A stretch of DNA of 64,000 nucleotides from positions 2,427,284 through 2,491,283 of the forward strand of contig NC_090712.1 in NCBI RefSeq assembly GCF_040954835.1. Reading direction: 5' to 3'. The DNA comes from Lepisosteus oculatus (taxonomy: Eukaryota > Chordata > Actinopteri > Semionotiformes > Lepisosteidae). Shown here in pieces: positions 30,001 through 44,349 of this stretch; position 1 is the stretch's first letter, and every line of letters begins with the position of its first letter. The notes beneath the pieces were generated by a model. It saw only the letters and a list, made by a program, of their open reading frames with translations. It did not search any database and was not told the origin of the DNA. Position numbers and translations under genes: made by a program.

Positions 30001-33000
30001 AACATAGACTAGGAAAATTGATTGTTGGCAGCAGAAAAGGTAGGCAAGGTTAATGTTTCCTAACTCAATTTGTCAGAACATCAAAAAGAGGAAGGGCCCT
30101 TTTTCAATCAATCAAAGCACAGTGAGGCAAACAGACGTGAGAGAACCATCAGGGAACTGTGACTATAATATGGTGTGCTTCGAAGTAAATGTAAGTCATC
30201 AAAGCATCAAATTCGCAAAATAGGTTCAACTACTTCTACACCAATACATGTATTCCGAATTAGCTTTTATACTCAGTATTCTGAGAACAACTTAAAAGAT
30301 AAGATGTCTACTGCAGTGTGCAGGAGCTTCTTAGTCTTCATGGTACATGTCTGGAAATACCAAACTGGCTAACCTTTACCCTGAGAAAGATCCAGCAGAG
30401 TAGAAGACAGGTCATTCCTGATTGCGTCCTTAGATCCCTTCAGTGGCATGCTATCTCTACAGCCTGGCCCATGCTGAATTCTTTCAAATAATTCGAAAGG
30501 ACGTCAGTGGGATTATCTCTTATGAAGAAAAGTGCTATGAGAAAAGTCAGGTAATTCGCCATGCCTAAACATTCTGACATATGTGCATCATTATAATTTT
30601 CTCAAGCAGTAATAAGGGAAATTGTGTTTATGGACCACTGTTGCACTATACAGTAGTTATGTTATTTTTTCCAGATGCAGATTTGTACGTTTTCCAGTAG
30701 CAAAGGTCACGGTTAAAGAACATTTACTTTCACTGTGATCCGAATGCAATTTTGCATTAATATCTTAAGTGACTCAGCAATTTCCAACTGACCCATGCCA
30801 GAACTGTGCCTTTAACGTCAAACCAGTCTTGAGGTATCTCCTATTGAATGTCAGAGGGTCTGCTCACATCCTAAACCCAAGGAATCTCTGAAGCTCTGCT
30901 CCACTCCAACCAAAATGGAATTTAAAATGTTTCATTAAATCCCGAGGCAGAGTTGCTTTCGGAGCATCCTCATGGAGAGCAGACTGACCCATGAGAGAGG
31001 CCTAATTAGGTTCTATGATGCCAAAAATAAAAAAAGACACAAAGATTCGTGAGCTGACTTCATGCAGTATAACTACAGGCTTTGTAAAATAACAAGAGCC
31101 TTCTCCTTCTGGTCTGTAATGATGAAGCCTGACGTACTGCATCTGGTGAAGTCAAGGACTGACACTACTGTATAATCATATTTTCTCAAATTGCCAATGA
31201 CTCACAAGGCCCTGCTGAGTCAGATTGGAAAACCTGGCTCCTTTTTAAATGCTGAGCAGTGAGAAGCCACGAGCAGACTTTTTCTTTGGCTTCTCTTGAC
31301 TTGATTCTAGGTTTTTCATTATTTTGGATTTAGACTGGGTTAAAGGGAAACGCAGTAATCAAAGTTCTTTCAATGTTTTGTGAGTCAAAAAGGTGTCATG
31401 GATAGGACACCTTTCTAGAGCGAATACCGTCAACTTCATTTGATTTCATAAGAGCATGGAAAGGAAGCAGCTATACTGTATATCCAAGCATTTGTTGAGA
31501 AATGCTCAAGCTGACCAAATAAGCTCCAGTTCTTGTGAAATAACACACCATGGCTTTCTGATATGACTTCCAGTGTCTCACCCTTGTTTAGGGCTGTCAG
31601 GTTATTCACCTAATAGATATGAAAAGTGTCTCTACAGCCACATGAAGTTAGAAATGGGAAGATGAGTCAGTGGGTGCGCTGCAAAAGCCTATACCCAGTA
31701 GTTTGCAGCAATATGTTGTTTGCACAGTATTTCGATGAAAACAATTGCCCCATGTAGTGCCAGAATCAGTTTCCTCTGAAAATCCATTTACGATTGTGAG
31801 CGCTCATATAAGAATTCTGTGTACTTCCAGAGAAACAGCATTGACAACTGAGCATTGTTTTTCATATTATAGGCAAGATTCGTTTTTGCATTAATTTATA
31901 GGAATATGAAAGTAAAATCCTCAGCTTTTGCGACTTAACCATTACAGTTTTTTTAGCAGTGCTTTCAGTTGGTTCTTGGTTCTCTGATGCCAGAAAACGT
32001 ACATTTCTGATTGAAACTGCGTCAGCTTCTCTAGGGCTATGCAGTGTATCAGCCTGCTCTCTGCTGCAGAGAGAGTGACCAGTCCTGGCCTTGAGGAGAC
32101 TGTGAACAAAGTTTATTACTAACATCTGCTGTGTCTTCCCTAGCCACCCCATGGTGGGCTTCATTGTGCGCTGACACTATGGACATTGTCAGGAGTTAAA
32201 AGTGGCTCTCTAGAGACCACAGTCTTTGCTGAGTCTCTTGTGCAGGAGCAGCTCTTGGAAATCTTACAGGCTGACAGAAAAACAGGGCAGGGTGACAGCC
32301 AGAGACTCCATGTCCCTTCTGGGAAGGCTGGCTCTCTTCTCCTTCTGCGTAGGAGCATTTAAATACCAGCCAAATAAGCAATGGACATTAGTAACCACTC
32401 TATTTTTAAACAAGGATTTCCTGGGAAAAATGCTATTTTTGCAGAAGTGATACATTTATCATTGAGATAATTACGGTGGAATACACTGTGTGTAAGTAAT
32501 AACAGAGAATTTACTTCAAACAGTCATCTGCAGAGCTTCAGCATGGCTGTGTCATTACAGGTGAAATTGCCTACTGAAGCAAATATAGCATCTTCTTACA
32601 TTATTTTAATATAGTGTATGTGATAAAAAAACTGAAGATTATTAACTTCACTTGCTTTTCTTTCTGGAATTTGGAATGCGACCTTACTGTAGTGTTTTTC
32701 CAGTGACATTAATATATTCCTCGTCCTCCCATCCCCCATACCCTTTATCTCCATCATGAAATAAAGCTCTATTTTTTGGTTTATTCATGCCCATCCACGT
32801 CCCTGTTAGAAGTTTCAATGCTCAGCGCCCTTGTCAAGGGAAGGGGGCAGATGCAGAGGGGGAGAAGTGTGCGTTAAAGTCGGGAGTTAGTGGCTGAATG
32901 TCTGAAGTTACAGGCTGAAAAGTGGTAAGGGTTTCTAAGTGTGGCAATAACTTCCTTTGCATCGTGGGAACAGAGCATGGCAGACAATGATGGAATTGAC

Positions 33001-34180
33001 AATGGCGCACACAAAGGCCACCTTTGGGAGAAACCGTATCCCACAGCATTCTGGGAAAGGAGGGCAATAGTAGCAGATGTTGTCAGGACTTTCAGCAACA
33101 GATGCCTCCTGGCTAGTATTCAGCCTCCACAAACCCAGCACACAGAGCCACGCACGGATAAAGGAGGCGGATGGGGGGTGGTACAGACAAATAAGGGGGG
33201 AATTAAGAAAAAGAAGAGAGCAGATAGTGGCAATGCAATTTCACAAGATCAGGGTGAGGTATTCTGTGCAAACAATCACAGCAAGTCTTTGATAATATTG
33301 AGTTTTTTTGGCGATGCCCTCAAAGTTTTTTTAGTTAAGGTGAGACCTTGGTTTCATTTAAAAAAAGCTTCTGCATTTTCATACTGTTTTTTGAATTTAA
33401 AACATTTCGCATGACAAATATGTAAAGAATCCAGAATTCTACATGCTGGGAGCTTTTAACTCTCTAAAATCCAGTTCCAGTACAGTAGCATAAAAGATTG
33501 CCATAGCCAGTGAAACCAAAGCAGAGGTTTTACATAGTGTCGGCCCTTTTTTCTATAAACTGTGTGTTGACAATTCATACTGACACATATCGGAAACAAA
33601 TGGAGTTGCCAAGACTTCAGATTTCAGATTATTAATTAACTTTGGCGATGTTAAATGCATACTGCAAGCGGTCCTTTTATTCTAAAATGCAAAATAACGA
33701 TTCCAACAGAAAACTGAAAATAAAGAGCGTGGTAAAAATGAAGCTTCTTCCCAGAGCTCAGGTTTGGCCTATTAACCCTGGTGTAGCTAAGAGAGAGAAA
33801 CAGCCTCAAATGCAGCATCACGTCTTCAGTTATTTAACTTTGCAAGAGTGATAGAGCCAGAGGCATCCCAGAAGAGAGTGAAGATACTGGGGCTAGCACT
33901 GAAACTTGATTGGGCAGGTTTAGGAGAGCGGACTTCTCGACTATATAGCAGCTGTGGTCAACTGGAGAGCCTGAGGATTTTAAAGCCGTCCGGGCCTTCA
34001 CAGTGCCCAGATCTCTTCATTAACTTAATGGTTCGCTCAACAGCTCATGCCCATTGTTTCTTCTTCTTGGATGGCAGAGATCTGCAGAACCTTTTGAGAA
34101 GGAGCCCAAGATCCAGAACAGGGTCACCAGGGAGCATTTATGGGCGATGATGAGAAAAGCACATCTTTTATATATGGAAA
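27044..34180. other. downstream non-coding region
   Basis: No supported gene. It contains a homeodomain-type palindrome, GCTAATCTTTATTAGC, at 27543-27558 and a 187-codon chance ORF at 27620-28183. Some tracts keep a mixed, non-repetitive composition that could be conserved non-coding DNA. Confidence 0.45.
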
Positions 34181-34184
34181 CACT

Positions 34185-34490
34185 AAAACACCTGGATGTC
34201 CCGTGACAGTGAATTAGAAAGAAGGTTCCTCCGAGTGTTTTAATTAGCCGACAAAACAATAAGTGTTTTAATTAGCGGTTGCTGAGGGCAGCCTCCCCGG
34301 CTGCAGAGATGGATTCATCAAAAGGGCTGCGAGATGCTTCAGTCCCTATTTTCTTTCTCGTCTTTCAATTTTCCCCCATGTGAGCTGCACCTCTTATTTA
34401 AAAGAAGACAAACTGCGCCCAACAGCTGCTGATATCCCTGCACGTGGTTTGTTAGATCGGCCCTGAATGCAGAAGACTTTGGAGGGCCTA
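34185..34490. promoter_or_regulatory. candidate enhancer with twin homeodomain sites
   Basis: The 15-mer AGTGTTTTAATTAGC occurs exactly twice, at 34234-34248 and 34262-34276 (28-bp period). Downstream lie E-boxes CAGCTG and CACGTG. This clustering is enhancer-like, but conservation cannot be tested here. Confidence 0.4.
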
Positions 34491-37400
34491 TCTTGACCTG
34501 GGGAGGTCACAGGTTACGAGACCCTGCTCTGCGCCACCTTCATCAAAACCCCTTCACAGAACCAGCTGCGACGCCCTGCAAACCTGACGCTTCTTTCAGC
34601 CCTCAGAAAAACGCAATGGAGGCCGCCAACATAAATACACGCCACCTTTGCTGCCGTGTATTAAAAAAACAGAATTGTCCAACATTTTCTTCCTGGAGAC
34701 AAAAAAAAAAAAGAAAGAAAAAAGCCCTTTGGAGATGGGCCTGTGTGTCGTGTGGGAATGGAAGAGGAGGCTGACACCTGATTAATGACCAGAGCCTGTG
34801 AATGCACCATTCTCTTGAGATGATAATCATTTCAAATGGCAGATGGGGAAAGTTAAGGTTCGTCCGATTCCCTCAGTGAATGAAAATAATTTATGTAGCG
34901 CATGAAAAAGAGAGAATCTTCTCTGTTAGCGGACATCATGAAATCGGTGTCCTCCCGTGTCACTTAAAAAAAAAAACAAGCTTCTGTTGGGGGGGGAGGG
35001 GAGAAAAATTAAAAAGTTGAAAAGGGATTCATTTCACATCAATATGGCTAAACCCCACTTTTTTATCATTCAGTGGGACACAGTTTTAAACCCCTCAGTG
35101 TTTCCCAATAAAATTTGAAACAAAGAAGTGCTTTAGCAATAGTGCTTTAGTTTTCCTTCTGCTCTCATTAGATATATAACATATTTGCTTGCTAATATGT
35201 TTACAGTGGGAAGTGGGGAAGTTTTATACTCTAAAAAGTGAACATTTTCAAAGCAAACCTTTTGTTTTAGGGACACAAATATATTTTGCTTGTAAATGTC
35301 TTTACGCTTGCAGAGTTTGACAAGAATTAAATTGAAAATTATACCCTTTCAATGGAAAATATATATATTTTATGTAATTTTAAGTTAATTTGTATGAGGT
35401 TTTTATGTATACCACAATTAAATCTGTTAAAACAGTGTAATTGTTTATCTGTGTTTGTTTGGGTTAATCTATTATTTATTTATTTGCTTAGTAGACCCCA
35501 TTATGCAGGTTTGCTAGATGGCAAGGACAATCTTTCGATGATGTAACACATGCTGTACTGTGATTTTGATAGACATTTTTTTTCTAAACCACCAATAGAC
35601 TTGGTGTACTTACCATGGATACTCTCCATTTTCGTTTCTACATCATATTTAACTAAATGCATATGGAAGTCCAAAATATACACATGCATACTAAACGAAT
35701 TCTCTGACATGACCCAATGCATTTCAATTGTCTAAAATGCTAAAAGTTCATATTAAAAGTGAAGAGGTCTGATTGGCTAACTGTTAGTTGTGTCTGCTGT
35801 CCAACATACTGTACTGTCACTTCCATCACAGTTTTCTTATTTGGGATCGTCAGTGACTGGAAGCCTTTTTTTAACAAAGTTAAAGGGAATGAAGTAAAAA
35901 GACACATTAGAACAAACTAGACACCAAATGGTGATAGGCTAATTAATTGCATATGCCTTGAATTTCCGCATGACAATGTTCTCAAGCTGTCATGGATCGT
36001 CGGTCCCTGTTTTAGAATGTATCTGGTTTTTGAGCCATCCATACGGTGAGATATATCAAAATCGAAGGCCTTGTCAACTCATTTTGTCTTTGACCATGCT
36101 GAACACTCCACGCTTTGCAGGGTTTAATCAGGAAAGCAAATACCTTTGTCTTTTTGACAATAGAGCCCTGTTTTTGTTTTTGTATAATTCAGCCTGGCTC
36201 TGACTGAGGGACTGTTACATGTATGCTTTGCCTTTTAAAGGGACAGTACTCAAACGTCTGAGTTCCCAGCATCCCTACTGAGTTCCAGATCTCAGATTTG
36301 AGGTATATTCATATAGACATACAATTTAAGCTAGCACAGCCTTTGCAGAACAATAAAAAGAAATATGACGTGAATATTTCTACAAATATCCAAGCTTGAA
36401 GCTTGAAAGAGCTACCTGTGGCGCAGACTGGCAATGTGTTGATTTATCATGTTTTGTCTTCAAATCTAGACAATGTGCAGAAGCAAAACAAAAGGCAAAA
36501 AATGTTAGGCTCTATAGTTAAATGTTCACAATTAAAATCAACAATGTTATAACGGTGCCATACACTAGTATTCAAATATTCAAATCATTCAAATAAAAAA
36601 CACATAAAAGTCATTACTTCCCTGGAATCATTCCTGTGAACTTCTTCAGAATGAACAGTGAAACACAAAGCAGAGGGCACTAGGGGAAACTATGGAGCTT
36701 TGCTGCATTAGATCCTTAGCTCAATTGGGTACTGAAAACCCAAATGAGCTGGATGGGACAGGGGAACTCCTTTGTATGAGTACCTGCTCTTTTGTTTTGA
36801 TGGAAGTACATTTAAAACTGAGAACAGGAAATTATTAGTTGCGTGGGCCTGGAACGAGCAACCCAGCCACGTGTTTGAAGCCATTACCCCCGGCTTCATC
36901 CATAAATGGCAGGGATTCTCAACCCAAAAATCGCGCCCTCTTGTTGATACCCTTTCAAAACGTTTCTTCTGCCGTCTTGCACTTTGCCCGGAGAACAAGC
37001 TACATCCATACGGAGGGTACAAACGAGGCTTTAAACACAAAGAGCAGCTGAAGAGAAGAGAGTAATGCGCACTGCTGAAGAAACAGAAAAGGGCTGATGC
37101 TTAAACTCCATTGAAGTTCACAGCGCACTTTGTTCTCATGTCATACCTGTGATTGGACCAGCCAAACCAGCAAACGGTATGGTTCTGTCACCGTTGATGG
37201 TGCTGGTTTAACGTCACCATAGGGACTGGGCCGCCGAGAGCTTGTTTTTAGCTGACTAGCACAGGCGGCTGCAGCAGACAAGAGGCCAAAGCTGCGGAGA
37301 CACTGCTCCGGCGCAGCGCGGTGGCATGCGTGTCATATTAATCGAGAGCCCGCTGAGGGGTTCGCTGCCATTGTCCATTCCTGGTTTCCGTGCCCCTCGC

Positions 37401-38227
37401 AGCCCCAGCCCCTTCAGCCAGGAGCCCTCTGGGGTTCACCGTCTTCGGCTCCAGCCCGCCAGCATGGCGTTATGGCTGGAGTCTGCGCGGCAGCCTCGCC
37501 TCTCTGCCGGACAGATGGCTAGCACCGACATAAATGGGGCTTCCAGCATTGCTCCCTTTCTGCCCTGGAAACTGCTGTCCTGCGCTGGCATTTTCTCAGA
37601 GCGCCCTGACAGGCACGCCAAGCCCAGCTCTTGCTTTTCTCACTTCTGGAAAATATGTAAATAAGCAGACAGAAAAGATTTGGCTTTAATCTGAATATGA
37701 ATAGAAGGAGAGAGGGAGGAGAGCAGTGACCATCCCCTGGTAATAAAGCGAGGCAGACGGCTACAATAAGACAGATTCCAACAATAAGCGGCACCCTTGC
37801 ATTTCCTTTCTGTCTTTTTTTTTCTTTGTATTATTGGAAATAAAAAAACTAAGAGGATTCCTCATTGGAAACTACTTTCAGCAAATCTTTCTCATTCTCT
37901 GTGTCACTACAGTGGGATGTTAGGCATGATTTAATTTGTGTTCTTAGTTTTCACGAGATTTTTTCTTCGGAAAACTCTGTTTTAAAAGCCTAATCCACAG
38001 AAACATATCTTACCTGTTACATGAATATAATATCAACAGCAGCAAAGATCACTAAGATGTACTTCTATACGACAAAACTAGGACACACACTGTTTAAAGA
38101 GTGTGATGTTGTAATAAAGGAGTGAAATATTGTTTAAATGTATTGAAAAAGTCTTTCACCTTATGAATGTCTATCTTGCATGACTATAATAACAAAAGAA
38201 TGAGACTAAGAATGAGAATAAGAAAAT
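34491..38227. other. downstream non-coding region
   Basis: No gene recognised. A 112-codon ORF in a GC-richer patch at 37326-37664 has no family motif. Confidence 0.5.
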
Positions 38228-38748
38228 AAGTCCTTTCTACATACTTCACTCAAACTCAAAGTGCTCTACATGTAATGGGGACTCCCTTCACCACCCTCAG
38301 TATGCAGCCTCACCTAGATGATGTGACGGCAGCCATAGTGCACCAGTCCGCTCCCCACACACCAGCCCTCAATGGGGAGGACAGCAGAGTGATGAAGCCA
38401 GTTCAGAGATGGGGATGATCAGTAGGTCATGATTGGTAAAGACCAAGGAGAAATCTGTCCAGGACACCCGGGTAACACCTCTACTCTTTTCAAGAAGCGC
38501 CCTGTGATTTTTAATGACAACAGGGAGTCAGGACTTCGGTTTTATGTCTCATCCGAAGAATGGCGCCCTTAATATCTCTCCATCATACAGACTGTAGGGT
38601 GAGTACCCCCGACTGGCCCCATTAAGACCTCTTCCAGCAGCAACCTTAGTTTTTCCCAGGAGGTCTCCCATCCAGGTACTGACCAGGCTCACACCTGCTG
38701 AGCTTGTGGGCTGCCAGCTGGGAGTGGCAGGGTGATATAGCTGTTGGC
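38228..38748 (-). repeat. 5S-rRNA-headed SINE (SINE3 type), near full length
   Basis: On the minus strand the first 100 bases are 5S-rRNA derived: CATCACCCTG-like start, AGCTCAGCAGG, and AGCCTGGTCAGTACCTGGATGGGAGACC with CCTGGGAA, equivalent to the 5S internal promoter (box C). A core with GGATGAGACATAAAACCGAAGTCCTGAC follows, and then a tail with GTAGAGCACTTTGAG. The tail matches 3895-4150, so both belong to one family. Confidence 0.88.
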
Positions 38749-41700
38749 CTTTTGCATCTACTGTGAACAGCTCAAATTAAAACCTCTGGAAAAACAAAGA
38801 TCCATGACCCAGCCAGTGAGAACATCACCAGAAGACACGGTTCTAGATGAAGTCAGTTCGGCACAGTTTCCTCTCAGTGATGTTGGTGCTGGTGAGGGCT
38901 GGTGGCAGAATGACAAATAACAAATTAAAAACAAATGCACATTTACATAAATACTCAAGTTGTTTTCACTTTAAAAAAGTTACATCTGTTACGTCAGAAG
39001 AGCAGACGCCTGCTTGGAATCTCTCAGAACAGACGTTAATATAGCCTGGCTTGACAGCACTTGGCATCACAAGGAAATCACTGTCTCAGTCCCAGACAGT
39101 GCCAATACTCTGGCCTGAACCAGTTGTGGGTGCTCTGAGGGGCTTGAGTTCACTCCTGCCACATGCTGACCACCAATAGCTTGTATTAAAGGGAAAATAA
39201 AAATAAACACTTCCAAAAGTGTTTTTTACTTTGCACACAGAAGTGCAGGACGTATCCAGATCTTGCAGGAATGGTGTCTGCAATGGACATCACTAACTAT
39301 TTTCATACACAGTATGCAACTGAAGATACTTGTTAATTTTAATGTACAGATTTTGTTTCGTTAAAGAACCTCAGGACATGATGTCTGCCACAGGGTAAAC
39401 TGTGGGCACTGGCGCAGCTCCATGGGAAATGAAACAGATCATCAGGTAAAAAATCGGGCCAGTTAGCTGTCAGTAATTCGCAATCATCCTTTCCTCTCCT
39501 AAAACACTATAAATACTGGACGTGACCCCCTTCTCTCCCTCACACACGTCTCCTGCATCCCACCTCCACCACATCCAAGATCCACATCCATCCAGCCAAG
39601 CAGGTTGAGCTACATTTTCATAAACACCCCATAATCCTCTCAGGACACTTTTTTCTTTGGTGTTGTTATTCCTAGTGAAAGTATTTTAACTCTGAAGGAA
39701 CAAAATTTCAATCTTTTCAAAATCATTGCAGGCATGTGTGAGGACACTCTCTTTCACACGGGTCAGAATCACAGAAGTACACAAATGGAGATGCGTATTA
39801 AAATGTAATTACACCCTCTTTAGGAATATTAATTCTTTCTTTCCAAGTGAATCTGTGTTTTTAGCAGCAATGCCACAGGCTCTTTTCCAGATCCAACACC
39901 TAAGTCACTTGCTGTCTAACATGAGTTTTGGAAAAACAATTTGTATCTATGCCAACCCCGTCTTTCAAAACTACACGGCCATTAAAATCCAAGTATTACA
40001 CTCCGGCCAGAGTGGTAGATCAACCCTTTAAGGCAAACAACTATGTTTCCTCTGGTCATAAAATAACAGAGAGTTGCTGATTAAGAAAAGTGTTCAGTGA
40101 AAGGGGAGCACATGCTACCATGCTTGGGCCAGCAGGAAACTCTGCCTGCTTCCTCCCAGGAGCCCAGTACACTGTGAAAAAGCAAAAACAAGTGATAGAT
40201 TTGGATTTGGATTAAGGGATTATGATTCTCCAAAATGTCATTTGGTGGGGTCCAATCACTTTTCAAAATACCATTGTTAAAGTCCTTTGGTAGTCATTTG
40301 GTTGTGTAGGAAATCTATTTCTATTCAAGTAGCCAAGCGTCTCTCCTGCAGTTAACAAAAGTTTCAGCTCCCTTCATACACAGTGGGAACTGTAGCTGTT
40401 ACTGAGTTTGGTTTTCAAGAGACAGCAAAAAAAGAGCAAACGTTTATCTTCACTACACAGGTGACACTTGTTTCTTCCAACAGCCTGCCCACCTGTGACA
40501 TTGAAGCTGACCGGCTCCTGAAGAAGCAACTGGGATGACTTTCTGGACTCAGTAAGGTCAATGGTAACACAATGGAATGGACACTTTGCATGTGTAACTT
40601 TCCTTTTAATCCTAAATGTTAAACTGGGAGAGTCCCAGTACGTTTGTGCCTGGGAGAAGGATAAAGGAGTAAATATTACATCTTCTAAAGTTATATAAAT
40701 GATGTAACATCCTTTTCCCTCCCTTCTTGTGATAGCACCTATTCTGCTTGGCTTTGCAGGATGCATAAGTAGTACAAGCCGGCTTCTTAGGGTGTTAAAG
40801 AAATGTCATTTTGACTCTCATAAACCACTTTAGCAGATTAGGAAAATGCATTGAAGGAATGCTTGTAGAGAAGTGTGCATACTTTATTATCATGGGAGGC
40901 ACTGTTCTTTAAATTCCACAAAATTCTGTAATGAAATACTTGATCTTTAAGCATGTTCTTAATGTTACTTAATGTTCTTAGTTACTAAAAACCACACTAT
41001 AAAAAGCAAACAAATTCAAACTGAACATCACGCAACAGGGACAAGTTTCTGTTGTAACGATATATCTGACCCAGAATGGACACAGCCCATAATATCTAAT
41101 ATTGCTCATGAAGATGTATTGTATGTATGTATTGTATTGACCATTAAAACAAGGTTATCACTCACCAGCAAGTACTCCTGAAGAAAGCGGTACACCCCTT
41201 TCTGCTAATAAGCGCCAGTGGTTACAATCTGTGCACTGCGCCACAGCAAGACCTACTGCGTGCTTAAATTGGTGAATTTTCAGGATTTAATTTGTCCAGA
41301 AATGAGCCCGAGTCAGAGGTCAGTCAGTTGGAAAGCAGGCCTGCTGACAGCCTGACCGCTTGCGGGAGGCTAATGAGGACACACCACAAAGTGAACGGAA
41401 CAAAGCCAGACAAATTACATGGCCTCATTTGTTGACTGGAATCAATAACACCAGTCACTTGTACTCACATTATTGGGTATAAGTTTGCCTCATGCTGGCA
41501 AAGCTACCATTCAAGAAATGTCAGTGCCTTCTCTTTACACTTGCCAGATAGCGGCGGGACCTATTGATTTTGTGTCCTTCGCCTCAGAGCTGCTGTGCTG
41601 TTTTATCCCTCTTGTAAGAAGCCAGGTTTTACTATTGTGGGCCCCATTGTTCCTGTCTCGGGAAAAACACACTATGGGTTAACTCTCTGGTGTGATTACA

Positions 41701-43400
41701 GGAAAACTGTTGAGAGCCCAGGGATGAACACTTTCATTATCCATTTCTGATTCCTACAGGTTCTGTTTCGAAAGCTGGATTAAAAGTGGATACTGGGATA
41801 CCATGTCAGACACTGTGGTTAATGGCATAAGAGGAGAACACAAACACCAAAGCAGGTTTCAACACCAGTGAGAGAAAGCTTTGGGCATAGAGGTTGTATA
41901 AAATATAAAATAGAAAGCGTGCATACCACAGATTAAGGACACTATCCTGTCACAGCAGTGCAAGGAAGAGGAAAAATTGATATAATGTGATATCGTTTAA
42001 GAAAAGTTGTTTGCAATAGGATTCATTAAACACTCTGTTAAGAGCTTAATCTAGGCAAGGTTTTTAAATTTTCCCCCATTGTACCTATACACGAAAACAT
42101 TATGTATAAGACCAAAGCTATCCCGAATCTGAATATGGAGTCTATAATTCTCTTGTAGCACAATGTTTGTGTCAATGCGTGTAGAGATTCTAGTCCATGT
42201 GGGAAATATTGTTATGGCCACAGGGGGTAGCAAAGTTTGCTATGTTTGCTTTCCCAGCAAGATCTGTACTTTTCAGAAAACTCAGAACAAAGGTTTTTGT
42301 TGTGAGGTGTTTGACTAGCTGCATGTAGGCTAAGATGCATGCAAACACAGATGATTATATACACAGGCTAATTAACTTGTTCCACCATATTGAAACACAT
42401 CCATTCAACAGTGATTGGGGCACAGCATAAATACAGAGGCAAGGCAAAGAAAATAACAAAACAGAGGAGACTGAAGACACAGCGAAAGGGTGAGAGAAGA
42501 AAGAACATCATTATCATCAACACCCTCCTCTTCCTCCAAGCTTGAGCTCTGCATCAAATCCTTGTTCTGATCAGATTAGTGGTGACCAAATTCCGGCCAT
42601 GTAAACTGAGCTTTTATTATAAAGAGCTTGCCTGAAAATGCTGGTTTTCTCTATTGTGGAATCCTCAGGCTACAACCTTTCTCTCCAGCTGGGCCGATGT
42701 TAGAACAGGGAGAAATTCCTATTCACTTTTGACATCCGTGTTCAGAGGGAGCTTTAATTCTAAGTAATCATTTTTATTACGACATTGTTTTTTTCCCTGT
42801 CTTTGGCCTATTTAAGGTGTTGAAATAGTTCTTTTGGATTACTTGGATTACCAGGCCAGAATTCCGGGTTTCTACGCCTGTAGGAAGTAGGACTTTAGAG
42901 CACATTGAGTGTAAATTGCTGCCCTTAGTGTGAATTGTTTTACAGATTGTTGTAGTTATTACTAATGAATGTTTGTGTGTCTTGTTTGTCAAGTTTGAAC
43001 TTGATTTATAATTCTATCACCAGAGCTTTGCCAGAGAATAAAAAACAACTCATGTTATCCACTGCATGGTTAATGCCGGAATCACAAATCAAATCTGTGA
43101 CAATATCTTTCTGGTTAAGAAACGAATGAAAAAATAAAGGAATATTGATTTTTATAGATCTATAACAAAAAGTGGTGTTACACTCAAATTGACACAAGTT
43201 AAAAAACAAAATCCATTATCAGTGTATTTTCTGGGTGTTTTTATCCTCATCATTGTCTTTATTGTAGTACCTTTATCAAGAAAGCCTTCGATAAGCTTTC
43301 TGAGAGGTTTTTCCTTTCAAATTACATCATGCGACTGAATGGCACCACTAAAAAAATTAAAATTGATTCCTGGTGTGTCTCTGCTGATTGTTCTGCTGGG
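38749..43400. other. downstream non-coding region
   Basis: No gene recognised. The stretch 41260-41520 has a mixed composition without repeat signatures and may be regulatory. Confidence 0.45.
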
Positions 43401-43790
43401 CCAGCGAGTAGGTGAATCAATTGTTCCGGAGCTCAAATTGCGGTTGAGAAAACTGGTTTATTGGTGAGTGGTCTGACATCAGGGAACTGGGGTAACTGAG
43501 GCCTGGAAAATCCTGGGAAAAGATCCTGGAAGAACCCGAAAGTGTCCTGGGAAACCTGGCATATCCTGGGAAGAACCTGAGCCGGAGCAGACACACACTC
43601 TCAATAAGACTCAAAGACAAAGCCCTCAGGAATGGTTCCCTAATGAGGTTAATAAGCCCTGCCTGATCCCGTTTGGGATGGCCCAGACGAGCTCCTTCCA
43701 CGTGTGGAATGTGCGTGGAATCTGATGCAGAAGCACTGGAGCTCGTCAGGGCATCACACGGATGACATAAAGATTCAGGTGGCAATGGGG
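43401..43790 (-). mobile_element. possible LTR-type retroelement fragment
   Basis: Minus strand reads AGTCTTATTGAGAGTGTGTG, several TCCTGGGA-type short repeats, then CACTCACCAATAAACCAGT followed by a short downstream region, an arrangement like the R/U5 part of an LTR. No coding domain or clear terminal repeats are present, so the class is uncertain. Confidence 0.3.
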
Positions 43791-44349
43791 TTCCTTAGGG
43801 TAAGTGAGTCCCCCCCACATCTGCATGGTTCAGAAACAAACTTTGATCCTGGGATTCTTCATTCATTTTCTATTTCCCCGTAATTTAGTCTTCCAGACAG
43901 AAGAGGTCAGACTAGTGTCCACAGCAAGTGCAGATAAATCATTGAACAGTCAGTCAGTAACTTTATTTTGACAATGCTGTGATTGAATTGTCCTAATACT
44001 AAATACTAATACCTAATACTAAAATGCATTTTGTTGCAGATTGTTCACTTTTCACAGTCCCTGTGGATAGGTTTACTTTAGAATTTATTTTTTGCTACGT
44101 GTATTAATAGTACACCAAAGACTTAGCAAATACAGATGTACAGACTTTAATCCTGTTGTATAATCGAATGCAAAATATTTCTTTATACTTAGTCTTTACC
44201 TTAGCATTTAATTAATACATTTTGCACAAAATGTCTTCAGTGAAAAGCTAAATTCAGGCATTGCCAGCTGAGTAAGAGGCTGCATCCAGTAGGGAAGGAA
44301 GAACAGTAATAAAAGGGAACCTTCAGTCACACAACTCTGCTACTAGACA

